Shown one piece after another: positions 31,167 through 64,000 of a stretch of DNA of 64,000 nt. The DNA is from Embiotoca jacksoni (lineage: Eukaryota; Chordata; Actinopteri; Embiotocidae), in contig JAKOON010000007.1 in NCBI GenBank assembly GCA_022577435.1, forward strand, positions 17,283,881-17,347,880. The letters are read 5' to 3'. The notes below the pieces were generated by a model. It ran no database searches. It was not told the origin of the DNA and saw nothing but the letters and a program-made list of their open reading frames with translations. A program made the translations under genes and the position numbers. The number at the start of each line of letters is the position of its first letter. Positions within the stretch are counted from its first letter, which is position 1.

Positions 31167-31219
<53 letters not shown>
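30970..31219. repeat. (GAAA)n / (GA)n homopurine tract, about 250 bp
   Basis: Almost purely purine on the plus strand, with GAAA units, GAGA interruptions and a terminal (GA)n block. Confidence 0.95.
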
Positions 31220-31223
<4 letters not shown>

Positions 31224-33122
31224 AAAAGTCAGAACCGTGGCACAATTTCTATGGCACAGGGTCTCCCAGGGGGGGTTCACCTCTCCCAAAGAAGCACAAG
31301 ATCAACCAAGGAGCAACGCAACATGAAGAGCAACCAGCAGAGAGAGAGAGCTTAAATATTAAGAATAATGTTTATAATAAATAGAATCATAATAATCATA
31401 GAATCATAAATATCATCAAATAACAAGAGGAATCATCAAGAATAATGATCAGAGAGAGTACACTTTTTTCCTTTAAATTGTGACGGCAACACACCGGCTC
31501 TTCTGTTAAAATGTGTCTGCTGCTTTTTGCTTTGAACAGCGCAAATTTGAACCATGCAATCATGCTTTTGGCTGCCTGAATGCCTGTGCCTTTGTATATA
31601 GTATGGTCATTCATCAATGCTAGTTTAATATTTGTTTATCGTTATTCATATTTATCATTAAAAACAACTCCTGTACATCGACAAAGAAGAGAGGAGAGAA
31701 CGTGGACTTGACACTTTGAATAGAAGCGTACTGTCATTCTGTACAGCGTCGAAAGAAACCAGAAACACGGGTCGTGAAAAAAGAAAATAAAAGTGAAAAA
31801 AAAAAATCAAAATAGAACAAAAAATGAATACAAAAAATAAATAAAATTAACATTATGTACAAAATAAATGATTCATTATACCTCAGTTCATTTATATTAG
31901 CCAGAAAAACAAGAAGAAAAAAATGTCCTACCATAGTGAAACACAGAGCACAAATATAATCTTCACATTATTATCAAAGAACTTAACTCTGCATGCACTG
32001 ATGCGTTAATATAAATGCTTTACAAAGACCTTTTTCTTCACACTTCTTGTTGTCTTGGGTGCTGCCTTCACCAGAAGAGTCTGTTTCCTCTGTGAAATAT
32101 AATTTCCTGCTATTTAGGCCAAAGATTTTGCAGCCATCACTGCTGTTTGGTAGCAGACAGCAACACGGGAACAAAGGAAGATGTAGAAAGAGAATGAATA
32201 GAGTATGACTTCACATTTTAACTCCCCCCGTCTCCCTCGCAAACAAAGCATCCTACTTTCACTATACTGCATCTTGCATCAGATGTGCAATAAAACCTCT
32301 CTATGTTTCCTATTTACACGCAACAGATCAGGAGACACTCCTCAGAGATGACCGGGCCTTTCCCCACAGCTAACTGGCCAAGGACTAGAGTTTTTTAGGA
32401 GGGGGGGGGATTCCTCCACTTGACTTCCAAGTGGAGAATGCGTGGAGTGTGGTGCTACAAAAGCAAACGGGAATATCCTCTGAAAAAGAAAAGGACAGCG
32501 AGGGCTCAGATTAGACTGTAGCTGAGTTTATCTCCACACTTCTCTCGCCGACGGATAAACCGCCATGCCACACGTCCGAATTATTCTCGCTGTCGCCTGG
32601 CTGATGGCGAGATCTGCTCGTGTTTGCAAACAAAAACACTTGTTCAAATATAACCGCACGGACACTTACATGTTGAAGCATGTGCACACACACGCAGGCA
32701 GGCATATCCACAACTCTATAAAATCAATCCAAGTTTGCTTCCACTTCCTGTGTTGGGATGCAAACAGGAAAAAGAAGCACACATTATCTTTAGATGCCCC
32801 CCGCCCCTGATTGCCGTCCCCCGACCCCCGTCCCCGTGCAAACACTTGACCCCCGCTCCAAACAACACAAACCACCAACACAGGCACGTCATGCTGACAC
32901 TGTCAACCCACTGGTGGTCCCCAACATACACGGTGAACAGCAGCTCCTCCTGTTTTGCATGGGGAGTGTTTTTGGAGGTTCTTTCCTGTTGTTGTGCAGA
33001 AACACGGGAGTTGTAGTTCTCTACATTGGTCCGATGAGTTCAGTGAAGAGATTCAGCCTTTGGTGGTAAAGTCCGGGTACGCTCATGGCTTTACATAAGG
33101 GCAACGGGACAGGGGTAGGTAA

Positions 33123-33125
<3 letters not shown>

Positions 33126-33183
<58 letters not shown>
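33126..33183. repeat. (GT)n
   Basis: In the ppp3ca 3' UTR. Confidence 0.95.
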
Positions 33184-33190
<7 letters not shown>

Positions 33191-33348
33191 TGTGTTGTCT
33201 GTAGCTTATTCAGTGTATGAAATACTGTGTTTGTGTGTGATGCATTTTTCTTGTGTATATATGCCTATGTACACGTATCTATAAATATGGTACCATGTCA
33301 GTGTTGACACTGCAGGTATGTGTCTGGCCATGTGGGAGTGGATGTCCA

Positions 33349-54601
<21,253 letters not shown>

Positions 54602-54931
54602 CTGAGGACGGAGGTAGGGAGGGATGGAGAGGACAGGGATGAAATGGAAGGAGAGGAAGGTGTCGAGAGAGATGAAGGCAGAGGAGAATCAAAGATGGAG
54701 AGAAGAGGCGGATGATGAGGATAGGGAGGAGGGTTTGAATGGGTTTATGGACATATGGATGGAGGTGAGTTTGGGAATGAGAAGGGTTGAAGGAAAAGAA
54801 GAGAAGGATGTTTATTATAATGCAAAATATGATTTATTGATATTTCCTGTATTCTTCAACAAGCTTGCCCACAATTGTCAGAGGCCTTCAATCTTGACCA
54901 CTATCGTGATCACACCTCTGCTGCAGGCTTT

Positions 54932-54935
<4 letters not shown>

Positions 54936-54974
<39 letters not shown>

Positions 54975-54989
54975 TGTGTGCGTGTGTGT
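54936..54989. repeat. (GT)n
   Basis: In ppp3ca intron 1. Confidence 0.95.
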
Positions 54990-55242
54990 TTTGGAGGGCT
55001 AGGCATGTTGTATTGAAGCAGGGGCTGCCAGAGTTATCAGGGCTGCCTGCCTCTGCTCTGCAGTAATGTCTCTCTGCCTCTCTGCCTCTGTTCTGCAGTA
55101 ATGTCTCTCTTACATAATGAAGGCCCCCAGGGCGCTGCTGGAGAGGGGGGTTGACTGACGACGAGGGTGATACAGCAAGAGTGCACAGCTGCACGTGAGG
55201 AGGCACATACACACATACGAAGACACACTCAACAAAACGTGT

Positions 55243-55265
55243 GCGCGCACACACACATACACACA

Positions 55266-55351
<86 letters not shown>
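55243..55351. repeat. (CA)n
   Basis: In ppp3ca intron 1. Confidence 0.95.
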
Positions 55352-55354
<3 letters not shown>

Positions 55355-55491
55355 CCACACAAGTGTTCTTAACAAACAGGCACAAACTCAGTGGCAAGAA
55401 ATAAAAGGCAGAGGTGCAGGGGCGCATGCGTACATCATGTATGGCACAATGGCGTTAACACGCATGATCACACATGTGTGTATGAGCCGTG

Positions 55492-55492
<1 letters not shown>

Positions 55493-55553
<61 letters not shown>

Positions 55554-55558
55554 ACATA
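55493..55558. repeat. (CA)n
   Basis: In ppp3ca intron 1. Confidence 0.95.
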
Positions 55559-57394
55559 CAAGCTCATAAAAGGTATCGTTATGCAGGATCCACGGAGCCT
55601 GTTGGAGCCCCACCAGTGCTAACACAGATAATGGCCTAGATCACACACTAAAAACTAGGCCTGGCTCTCTCTATCTCAACACACACACACACGCTCACAC
55701 ACACACACTTTCACTCTCTGTCACTTTGTCTCTGTTTTGCACTCTCTCCTCTTGTCCCTTCTCTGTTTTGTTTTTTTTCTGTTTTTCACTCGTCTGCCTC
55801 TCTAGCTCCTTCTCTCTCTTCCTGTTGCTGTAACAGGCGACAATCTCTTCAGCGAGCTTTCACACTGATAACCATTGTTACATATTAATGTGATACTCAC
55901 ATTTATTTAAGTTTTACAGTAAAAACAGCACAACAAAACGGGGAACAAGATTGTGCGGTTTTATGTGGTCGCTACTGAAACATCAACAACATTTAGCCAA
56001 TGTCAAATGAGCCATGAGGAGAGATAAATGTTGGATAAATGGTTTTCAATCAACCCAAATCAACTCTTTCTATATAATTGTGATGATTTCACTCAAACTT
56101 TAAATATGATCATTTCTGTATGGACATTTGCTGCTGTCAAAATTTGACAAATCATCCTGAAACCTCAGAACTTCGCAAAACACCTCAACCAAAACATATT
56201 TCAGAATACCCAGAGTCTTCTGGGAAACACAAAGACACACCTGAATGCATATTAGGAAACCCTAAATTATGTAATGGCACCTCAGGGCTCTATAAGATAG
56301 CTACTACCACACCCCATGACACTTTTACACACCTTATGATTGAATACAACACACAACAGCATGCTGAGACATCCCAGGACACCTGCCGCTGCCAGGCTCC
56401 AGGGTCTGTTTTCCATGGGTCGAGAACAACGGCTCTACATGTTAAAACCAGTTTTGCATTACAAGGTAGGACTGATTAATATTTTAAAAGGTTTGTGTCC
56501 CCTCAGGCTGTCAGAAAACATAAATCAGACGGGGAATTACTCATGCATGTTGGTATTTGTGTGACTTCATACTTTTTTATATAAGGAAATAACAGGGCCC
56601 GGCCAGTATGTGGCTCAACCTCCTCCTTCATACTGTGATATGCTGGCCTGTGCTGTGCTGCACCACACCGTGCCATACCGTGCTGTTCTACAAAATGTAC
56701 TGATGCTGGTACATGTCATCACAAAAGCTGCAAGCACAGTGGAAACGGGCTGCAATACTCTTTTGAAACTTGCACATAGACATAATCTCAATCTGAGTAT
56801 GTATATTTTTGGTTGGAGTTAAAACTGAGGACTCCAGTGTGTGTAAAAGAGAAAGAAAGAAAGACAGAGAGGGAGAGGGAGAAGGGTACAAGCAAGAGGG
56901 ACAGAGTGTGAAACTCGTAAATTGTGAGAGCAGTGTGAAAGTAGGGCAGGTATGAGAGAGTGGAGAGCAGCAGAGACACAGAGCTTGGGGAAGGGAACTA
57001 TACTTGGGAAAACTATACTTGGCAGTTAGGGAATAGCAAAAGCAGAGGTTCAGTACCAACATGGTCGAAACCACCTGACAACTGACCGTTTGATAAGTGC
57101 ATAGTTCAAGGGGATACTACTGGATTTTCGAAATAAGAGGTTCAAGCTCACGTGGGAAGGTAGAAGACTGTAAATTGTAAAGAGACCGTGTCTGAAGTTA
57201 ATACTGTAATTGTGATATGTAACTGAATACATGCGAGTAGATTTAATACATACTAATAATATACAGTATATTATATCCAATTAGTGCTACGACTGATCGT
57301 CAACCTTGTGGGCCATCTGATACACCGGGCTCATGTATTTGAATGCATCTTACTGTATTTGATTTAGGAAAGGAAGTGGACTGTAGTAGATAGA

Positions 57395-57600
57395 AGCATA
57401 GTACTTAAAGCTACGGGAGCTCTGTCAGGCTGTGCCTTAGGCACATGGGTGATTTGATTTGAGCTAAATGCTAACATTAGTGTGCTAGTGTGTTCACAGT
57501 GACTAACATGCTGATGTTCAGCAGGAATAATGTTCACTCTGTCCGCACGAAACATATGAAGCAACTGAGAATGATGGGATGATGTTATTACTGTTGCATG
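57395..57600 (-). repeat. Dispersed repeat, second copy
   Basis: On the minus strand ATGTTAGCATTTAGCTCAAA, then GGCACAGCCTGACAGAGCT, matching 35767-35920 in order. Confidence 0.5.
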
Positions 57601-58079
57601 GTGCCACGTGAAAAAAAATCAGATGGTCTAAAAAACATTAGAATTTGTTGTCTGGGCGCTGTGAAGATCTGTAACATATTTCATGACAATCTGTCCAATT
57701 TATGTTCAAATATTTCTTCTCCAACTCAAGCCTGTCAATCAAACACTGGCATCAAAACAAAAGGGGCATCATTAAATTCAACATGGTTCATCATCTGGTT
57801 TGGACAATCCAATCTAATCAATCCAATAGTTGAAGAGAAATTATAGTCTGCGAAGTGGTTACTATAAAGACACTCACATTGCACTGAATAAAGAAGTTAC
57901 GATCTCTTTGTTTTCAATCTATGTTAATTAACGTTTGTTTTTGTTTTTTTCCTTTTTCTTTTTTGCCTCTAAAAATCTTTTTGATTAAGCAGCTTTGTTA
58001 AGGACTTTATGATAAGTCTATATAGGGCAAATCCATAATAACAAAGTAAGAAAAGGGATATTTGGTATTTTTACATAAA

Positions 58080-58345
58080 CAAAGTGTGAGCCCCTGCTAC
58101 AACCCAATATCACACCAAACTGTGTAATACACCTGTCAGTCAGGTTTTGCATCGGCTGGACCTAGAAAGTAAGGTGCTTTACGTTTAAGCACCAAAAAGC
58201 ATGTGGTTAGGTTTAGGAAAAGTTCATGGCTTGGGTTAAAATAGGGAAATTTATTAGTAACTTTACACACCTCACATAAGTTACATTGCCTAAGTTGACT
58301 ACGTTATGCTATGTAAGTAACTTACTTACGAGGCTTTTAAAAAAA
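58080..58345. repeat. Possible dispersed repeat fragment
   Basis: GTGGTTAGGTTTAGGAAAAG and GGGTTAAAATA resemble a repeated teleost sequence from memory. Ends undefined. Confidence 0.25.
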
Positions 58346-59717
58346 ACAAGTAGACTTTAGCTTTCTCGAAGACTTGACATTCATCTGGGTGAAAGTCCTG
58401 TGTTTGTTTCATCCAACTACCCAAACTTCCTCCATACTTGTAGTGCATCACTGACATCTATCACATGACCTCCTTCTTCAACCCACACTGACACTGTATC
58501 CTCTAGTGGACTGATGGGGGTATTGCATGCTTTGGTTATGATACCCGGCCGCCTGATATGGAGGAAGCAAAAAAAACAAAAAGATTCCAAGCTTGAGGTT
58601 GAGTTCAAATCAAAGTCTATCAAATCAAATATAAATAGTATAAACAGGTTAGTGCTATCTTTACAGCTTTTCTTTGTCAACATTTTTATAAACAAAGGAC
58701 ATCTAGTTCAATTTAAAGATGATGGTGCTGCCACCCACCAAGAAGGACTTCAGAGATGAAAACCCTTTTTCCAAGTCTGTATGAGAAAATTATATTTTGG
58801 TTCCAAACAAAGGATCATTATCGCCATTTGGTGGTGATGACAAAAAAGACTCACATTTTGTGTTCAACTACTGCAGAACAAATTGCACCCACAGCCGATT
58901 CAATACGCTGAGTAGCTTCAAGTGGTCTGGTACAACCAGCGTACTTGGTGTGCAAGAGCAGAGATCAAGAACACAAGCAGTAATAGAGCACAAAGTCACC
59001 TCATCCACCGAGCCTTGAAAAACTGTGGATCATTTACTGTGTGCTGAACATGTAGTCACTGATAATATCATGTTAGGGAATATTGTATTCTTGCCACTTT
59101 TGTTGATATTTAATCTTCTGATGCCTTGTCCTGGTCTTTAGTAAGTGGTTGTATAATTTTGGTTTGATAAAGTTTGTGAAGCTGTCAAAGTCACAATCAT
59201 CCTACTGGATTTAGTCCATTAAGATATCTTTCATAGCAAGTTAGTTAGCTTCAGTAGGTGGAATTTCCCTCTGTGGCATGCCAGCTTCATGCGTCTCCAG
59301 TGAGACTAGGAGGCTCATTGGAGACGTGTTGATGGTGATTCTGATACTCTTGTCTAGTTTTTGTCTTGTATTCTTACACAAAATCTCCTGTAACTCAAGA
59401 CTGATGTTAGCAAATTACAATTCAAACCAAGACACCAGAAAAGAAAAGTGGGGCAGGGCATGTGTGTGAATAACATATTCACCTCTTATCACATAAATAG
59501 CTCTTAACATGTTCATTCAACTTTAATATGAGCAGTGGCTGCCATCTTTGCCTTGAGAATAACATCCTGCAACCTTGATGAATACACTCAAGCTAGCACT
59601 ATCACACAAGAGCTGTTGTACAAAATCCTGACAGCTGAAGGTACAGCAGACCTTTGTGGCTTGAAACAGCTCTTACAGCATAATCCTGCTGGACTGTCAG
59701 ACCGTTGGCTACACACG

Positions 59718-60197
59718 ACTGTCCAAAGGTTTTAGGCAGTAACAGTAAATTGCAGATGAGATGCTTTCAAAATTAATGCTATGAACAATATTTATGTATA
59801 AATTAACTTTATACAAAGGGCTGTAAATCTAAATAAAATCCCTTTAAAAGAGCACCAGAGGTCCTCAGTGCACTTGCAGAGTTTTTACAGGTAGGTAGGG
59901 TGTTCAAAGCATCTTGGAGAACTTAACAAGAGTTCTTCTGTGGATTCAAGCCACTTCAGTGTGTTCTTTCTCCTCATGTAATCCCAGACCGACTCCATGA
60001 TGTTGACATCAGTACTCTTCAGTTCCAGGACTTCTTGTTCTTCTAGTGGCTGTAGATATTTTTTATAACTACAGTTTTATGTTTGGGCACGTCATCATGC
60101 TGCAGAATGAATTTGGGGCCAATCAGATGGCTTCCTGATGATATAGTGAGACTGATAAGCATCTAAACATCTGAAGTGCCTAAAACCTTTGCACAGT
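59718..60197 (-). pseudogene. Internally deleted Tc1-like element with transposase remnant
   Basis: Inverted ends ACTGTCCAAAGGTTTTAGGC on the left and, read inward from the right, ACTGTGCAAAGGTTTTAGGC bound about 480 bp. The minus strand has a degenerate transposase C-terminus (NIMESVWDYMRRKNTLK, later ELLLSSPRCFEH) ending in a premature stop. It resembles the VWDYMKKQ region of Tc1 transposases. It is too short and broken to be active. Confidence 0.75.
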
Positions 60198-62511
60198 GCT
60201 ATTTTAGTATAACAATAATAGCATGGGGGCTGTTTTAGTTTAGAGTTGTATTCCAATACATTTTGCCTCTGCTACTTACAAATAGCTTCAAATTTGCATA
60301 AAACAGCAACCGTTCTTGGCTAAGAGCCTGTAAAGATGACAAACTTAGTTGTTCAGATATAGACGCTCCTGTCAGGACGGCCAAAAGCAAATGCCACAAT
60401 AGCTGTGCAAACTCTAAACACCATGAAAGAATATCATCAGCTGAAGATGACATAACACAGTTTACTAAAACTTAACCTCCGTGGTTTCATTTCAAAGATG
60501 GGATTCATCACAGTTTTCTATAGCTTCTTGATGATATTCAAACAAAGAGGACGTGCTATCATTAATATTAACTTTTAAACAGTAGTAGGTGAGACAGACA
60601 AAAGCCTAAATCAAGATTTCAGTATTTGGGACATTGGGTAACTTTAGCAGTATGAAACCTGGCCTGCCTAAAAGCTAATGGATAATATAAAAATGACAAA
60701 ACTGTGAATTAGGATGTTTTATATTAATTTGCTCATGAACTCTTAGCTGTGGGAAAACCCGATAGTTTAACTTCAGAAGATTTTGTTAAAGGGCTGCTGT
60801 TGAACATCAGCCAGCTGGCAAACACTGGCACATTAATATTAATCTGCTGTGTGTTGTCTTTATGAATTTATCAAAGAAATAGGCCTACTGGATATAAAGC
60901 GATCAAATAGTGTCACAGGGAGTTCGACATCATTTATCCCACACAGATATCAAGAATGTAAAGATGGTGTTTGCTTAGATCGTGTTAGACATCACTTTAC
61001 TGTTATGCAGACTTAAAAACCAGGAAAAGATCATGGCATATAAAGATATTAAGATGTCCAAAATCTAAGACGATATGTAGTCTTATATCAGTATGTCAAT
61101 CTAATATTATTATATATTGGCCAGCTCTGTCTTAAATGCCGCTGTAAGGCATTTTAACACTTTTTATTGCTGCCAAGTGTTTCAACCTTGGGAGGGAACT
61201 TTCCTTCCTGACGGTACAGTCTGAGCTGTCCCTTGTCTGAGTACAGATGACGAACACGGCGAACTCCGCTCTCTGAAGTGGAGACAAGTGGAGTGAAAAA
61301 AACGTTATTCATCCATAACAGTCCTCTTCACTGAGGCAACCAATGACACGAAGGAAGGCATGCGTGTGAGGTGAGATGGAGCGAGTGGTGTAAGTTGAGC
61401 AAAGAGGTGAGAGCATTTGTAGCTTCGTCTTCATGTACTTTCTGCTGTTTTCGTCTTCTGGCCCACTCTCCACAGCTGAACTCCCCAGTGTGGAATGTAT
61501 TAAGCACCAGAGCTGCCAGCTCAGCCAAAAATCTCCACATCACAGAGCGGTGAGGGGGGGAGCCCGAGAGAAAATCTATGACATAGCTTTCAACCAAATC
61601 TCCTAAATTTGTTTGGGCTGGCCTAATAGCCTAACTGGAGCAGAATCTGATCAGAATCATATTGTTATTGTGTGCATCATCTCTAATGGCTAAAGTTAAT
61701 TATGGGGGATATTTCATCACTTTTAATACCACAAGGACACCATTCACAATCAGAGGGGCTGGTGCAGGATGCAGGAAGTGACAGCAAGTGAGAACAGACA
61801 GATTGCGGAAGAAGTCACCCGTCATCCATCTGTTACCGTCTGTGTTTTTCCCCCAAATGTTACAAAATATGGCTAAATAGGTATAAAACAACACAAACTT
61901 GTGCCTATTAATCAACTGGATGTCAGATCATTTAAGAGAATAGGAAATGAAACAACTGCAAAGAATGACACAGAAATTGAATATTATAGAAGTATTAATG
62001 AGTTTACATGTGCTACAGCAGACGGTGAATCCACTCATTACAGTGGAATACTGTGTCTGCCCAGACTGTATCTGTCTGATGTTCATCCAGTGACATCGAT
62101 GGGAACTGATGGCATGCCTGCATGTGTGTGTGTTTGTATGTTAGATGTGTTGCCCTCTCCAGGACCTCATCTAAAGTGATCACACACACACACATATCTT
62201 CCAAGATCTGTTCATCCCACTTCCTGTCTCTGCATGAATAAATGAAGGAGGAAAAAAAACTGAGGGGTGAAAGAATGAGAGCAGCAAAGAGAGAAAGAGA
62301 GAAAGAGCAAAAATTGGGGTGCATGACAGAGGAGAGATGCAACTGTTCACGTGAGTGTTGTGTGTGTCTGTGTTTATCTACCATCTCTGACCCAGATCAG
62401 CTAACATAGATCCACGAGGTCTTTGAAGGTGGTGGTGGGGGGACAACTAAAGATACGTTTGAAGTTGTTCAATTAATGCACACTACACACATGAAGGACC
62501 ATCTGTGTACA

Positions 62512-62579
<68 letters not shown>
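62512..62579. repeat. (CA)n
   Basis: In ppp3ca intron 1. Confidence 0.95.
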
Positions 62580-62583
<4 letters not shown>

Positions 62584-62769
62584 CAACGGCCCATCCCCTA
62601 ACAGCCTGTCCTCATTAGACAATCCCTTTCTCGCTCTCTCTCTCCCTCTCTCGCTCTTTCTCTGGAGTACCTCCTCTATAAATAGCCCGTGCCCTGCCAC
62701 CCTCCCCACAGGGCACACAGAGACCTGTCAAGGTGGGACCCCTGGCTCATAGGAGTAACACCCAAATCC

Positions 62770-62770
<1 letters not shown>

Positions 62771-62824
<54 letters not shown>

Positions 62825-62838
62825 ACACACACACACAG
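62771..62838. repeat. (CA)n
   Basis: In ppp3ca intron 1; faces the (GT)n tract at 62933, forming a potential hairpin. Confidence 0.95.
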
Positions 62839-62926
62839 TTCACACAAGGCTCCGAGGGAATGGGACAGCATGTTACACGAAAAGGAAATATGCCCACTGA
62901 TGCCCCAAGCCTTGCCAGGGGTGTTT

Positions 62927-62932
<6 letters not shown>

Positions 62933-63015
<83 letters not shown>
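62933..63015. repeat. (GT)n
   Basis: In ppp3ca intron 1, complementary to the preceding CA tract. Confidence 0.95.
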
Positions 63016-63018
<3 letters not shown>

Positions 63019-63458
63019 TCCATGCATGAATGCATACATGCATGTGTGCATATTGGACATGGCTCCACTCAGCTTTGCTGAAAACTCTTCACACATGTAT
63101 TGATTTGTTCAAAAAGTCAGAACTTACAAAAGATATATATCACCTTTGCACTTTGGAGCATTATTTCTGAACAGGAATACTTTTCTAAAGTGAGGCAACT
63201 GAGGTGGCCTTTGGTTTCATTGAGGAATCCTACAATGCTAATAGGCTATTTGCATGTAGCATGTAATGCATTTAAATTGATCAAACTGTTGTTATTTTTT
63301 CACTATAAACTGTATTAATAAGCATTGTAGCACATTGGCACTTTACCTAATACACAACAAGACATTTGGCAGTACGGGTTAGTAATCTCGTGTACCGTTG
63401 TCCTTACCTTTGTATTATGCTGGCATACATACTGCACAGTATTCTAAGTAAAGTGTCC

Positions 63459-63998
63459 CTGTGTCTCAATTTGCATCCCTCCGTACTTACACTTGCTATT
63501 TTGAGTGTGTAAACAGACAAAACATTTTGTGTCAAACATTGAACACTTCTCATCCTCAATGGCCGCCATCTTGGCTAGCAAATGGGACCAACAACATATT
63601 TTCAAACTGTTGGATATGACGAGCGAGGAAGTGGTTGCTGCTGCAGCGAACAGCGCACTGTACAAAAGCAGGTTGAACACGTCTAAACAAAAGTGTTTCT
63701 TTTTTACTCAGTACCACGATACTATTGTCGGATAGAAACTATCAATATGTTCGCTGTATGCGTGAAACGGAGCATGAAAAACGTATTTGTAGGTAAAATT
63801 AGCAAACAAAGTCGGCAGATACTATCGTGGGTGATGCATTTTAATGCTGCGGTCCTCATTTACGGTAAATATGGAACGGCTGCTTGCGATTTAGGACAAC
63901 ACCCCATGAATATGCACGCACTGTGTGAGTAAGTGCACTGACAGGTGGTGTACTATGCATAAGTGTACTAACAGAGATGTCCAAAATGAGACACACCA
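63459..63998. mobile_element. Terminal-inverted-repeat element at the right window edge
   Basis: The left end GTGTCTCAATTTGCATCCCT with GTACTTACACTT and the right end, read inward, GTGTCTCATTTTGGACATCT with AGTACACTT are imperfect inverted repeats about 45 bp long. A 76-codon plus-strand ORF (63505-63735) inside is not a protein I recognise. Likely a non-autonomous DNA transposon. Confidence 0.5.
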
Positions 63999-64000
63999 TA

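Larger units (their letters stand above)
30880..33348 (-). other. ppp3ca: ppp3ca 3' UTR region, 3' end uncertain
   Basis: About 2.4 kb follow the TGA at 33351-33349. Apart from (GT)n at 33126-33183 it is non-repetitive to 31.22 kb, then comes the GAAA/GA purine tract. The only clear minus-strand AATAAA I saw is near 30893-30899, beyond that tract, so either the 3' UTR is long or a weaker signal is used. No other coding sequence is apparent. Confidence 0.4.
54602..64000 (-). other. ppp3ca intron 1 (truncated by window end)
   Basis: About 9.4 kb with no exon matching the expected first exon. It contains microsatellites, a dispersed repeat near 57.4 kb, a Tc1 remnant at 59718-60197 and a terminal-inverted-repeat element at the right edge. 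An 89-codon minus-strand ORF at 61328-61597 resembles nothing I know and is probably chance. Confidence 0.55.

Noticed and set aside
30783..31384. 190- and 165-codon ORFs rich in Lys/Glu/Arg
   Set aside because: Translation of the GAAA/GA purine tract. No conserved sequence outside the repeat.
61328..61597. 89-codon minus-strand ORF in ppp3ca intron 1
   Set aside because: No recognised motif, no splice context and no sign of conservation; most likely chance.
54602..64000. First exon of ppp3ca
   Set aside because: I looked on the minus strand for a short exon ending in a VVK-type sequence before a donor and saw no convincing candidate. It probably lies outside the window.

Overview
The window is vertebrate nuclear DNA from a ray-finned fish, most likely a percomorph teleost. 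Its protein-coding genes are split into many short exons with consensus GT-AG junctions. It is full of long CA/GT microsatellites, and it carries Tc1-type, hAT-type and TTAA-flanked DNA transposons of the kind common in teleosts. There are no prokaryotic, viral or CRISPR features. Nothing here amounts to a wholly new gene system; the interest lies in regulatory details, gene order and repeats.

Four genes account for nearly all the coding sequence. (1) brd8, plus strand, 284-12666: the 3' fifteen exons of the TIP60/NuA4 bromodomain subunit, whose 5' exons lie left of the window. All fifteen junctions keep one reading frame (705 codons plus stop). It ends on the short single-bromodomain C-terminus. 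(2) A DDIT4-family gene, probably ddit4l, minus strand, 14829-15940: two coding exons, 205 residues, with a compact TATA/GC-box promoter and an upstream ORF whose stop overlaps the main start. (3) sting1, minus strand, 21360-28013: six coding exons, 411 residues, with a putative ISRE promoter near 29.15 kb. (4) ppp3ca, minus strand, 33349-54601: exons 2 to 14 of calcineurin A alpha. The first exon was not found, so intron 1 probably runs off the right end.

Layout: brd8 (plus) converges with ddit4l (minus) around 14 kb. ddit4l, sting1 and ppp3ca then lie in tandem on the minus strand. From 54.6 kb to the end there is only intron 1 of ppp3ca, with repeats. The gene order mixes human 5q31 genes (BRD8, STING1) with human 4q24 genes (DDIT4L, PPP3CA). 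The genes do not form one pathway: brd8 is chromatin, ddit4l is mTORC1 inhibition under stress, sting1 is cyclic-dinucleotide innate immunity, and ppp3ca is calcium-dependent phosphatase signalling.

Repeats: an intact-looking Tc1-like transposon with a 340-codon transposase sits in ppp3ca intron 9, but the third catalytic residue is Gln where Glu is expected. Two loci 10 kb apart carry the same composite of a TTAA-flanked palindromic element plus an 8-bp minisatellite, in opposite orientation. There are also a hAT-like non-autonomous element, a Tc1 remnant, a G-rich minisatellite with a CTCF-like core between sting1 and ppp3ca, two long homopurine tracts, and dinucleotide tracts unusually close to several splice sites.
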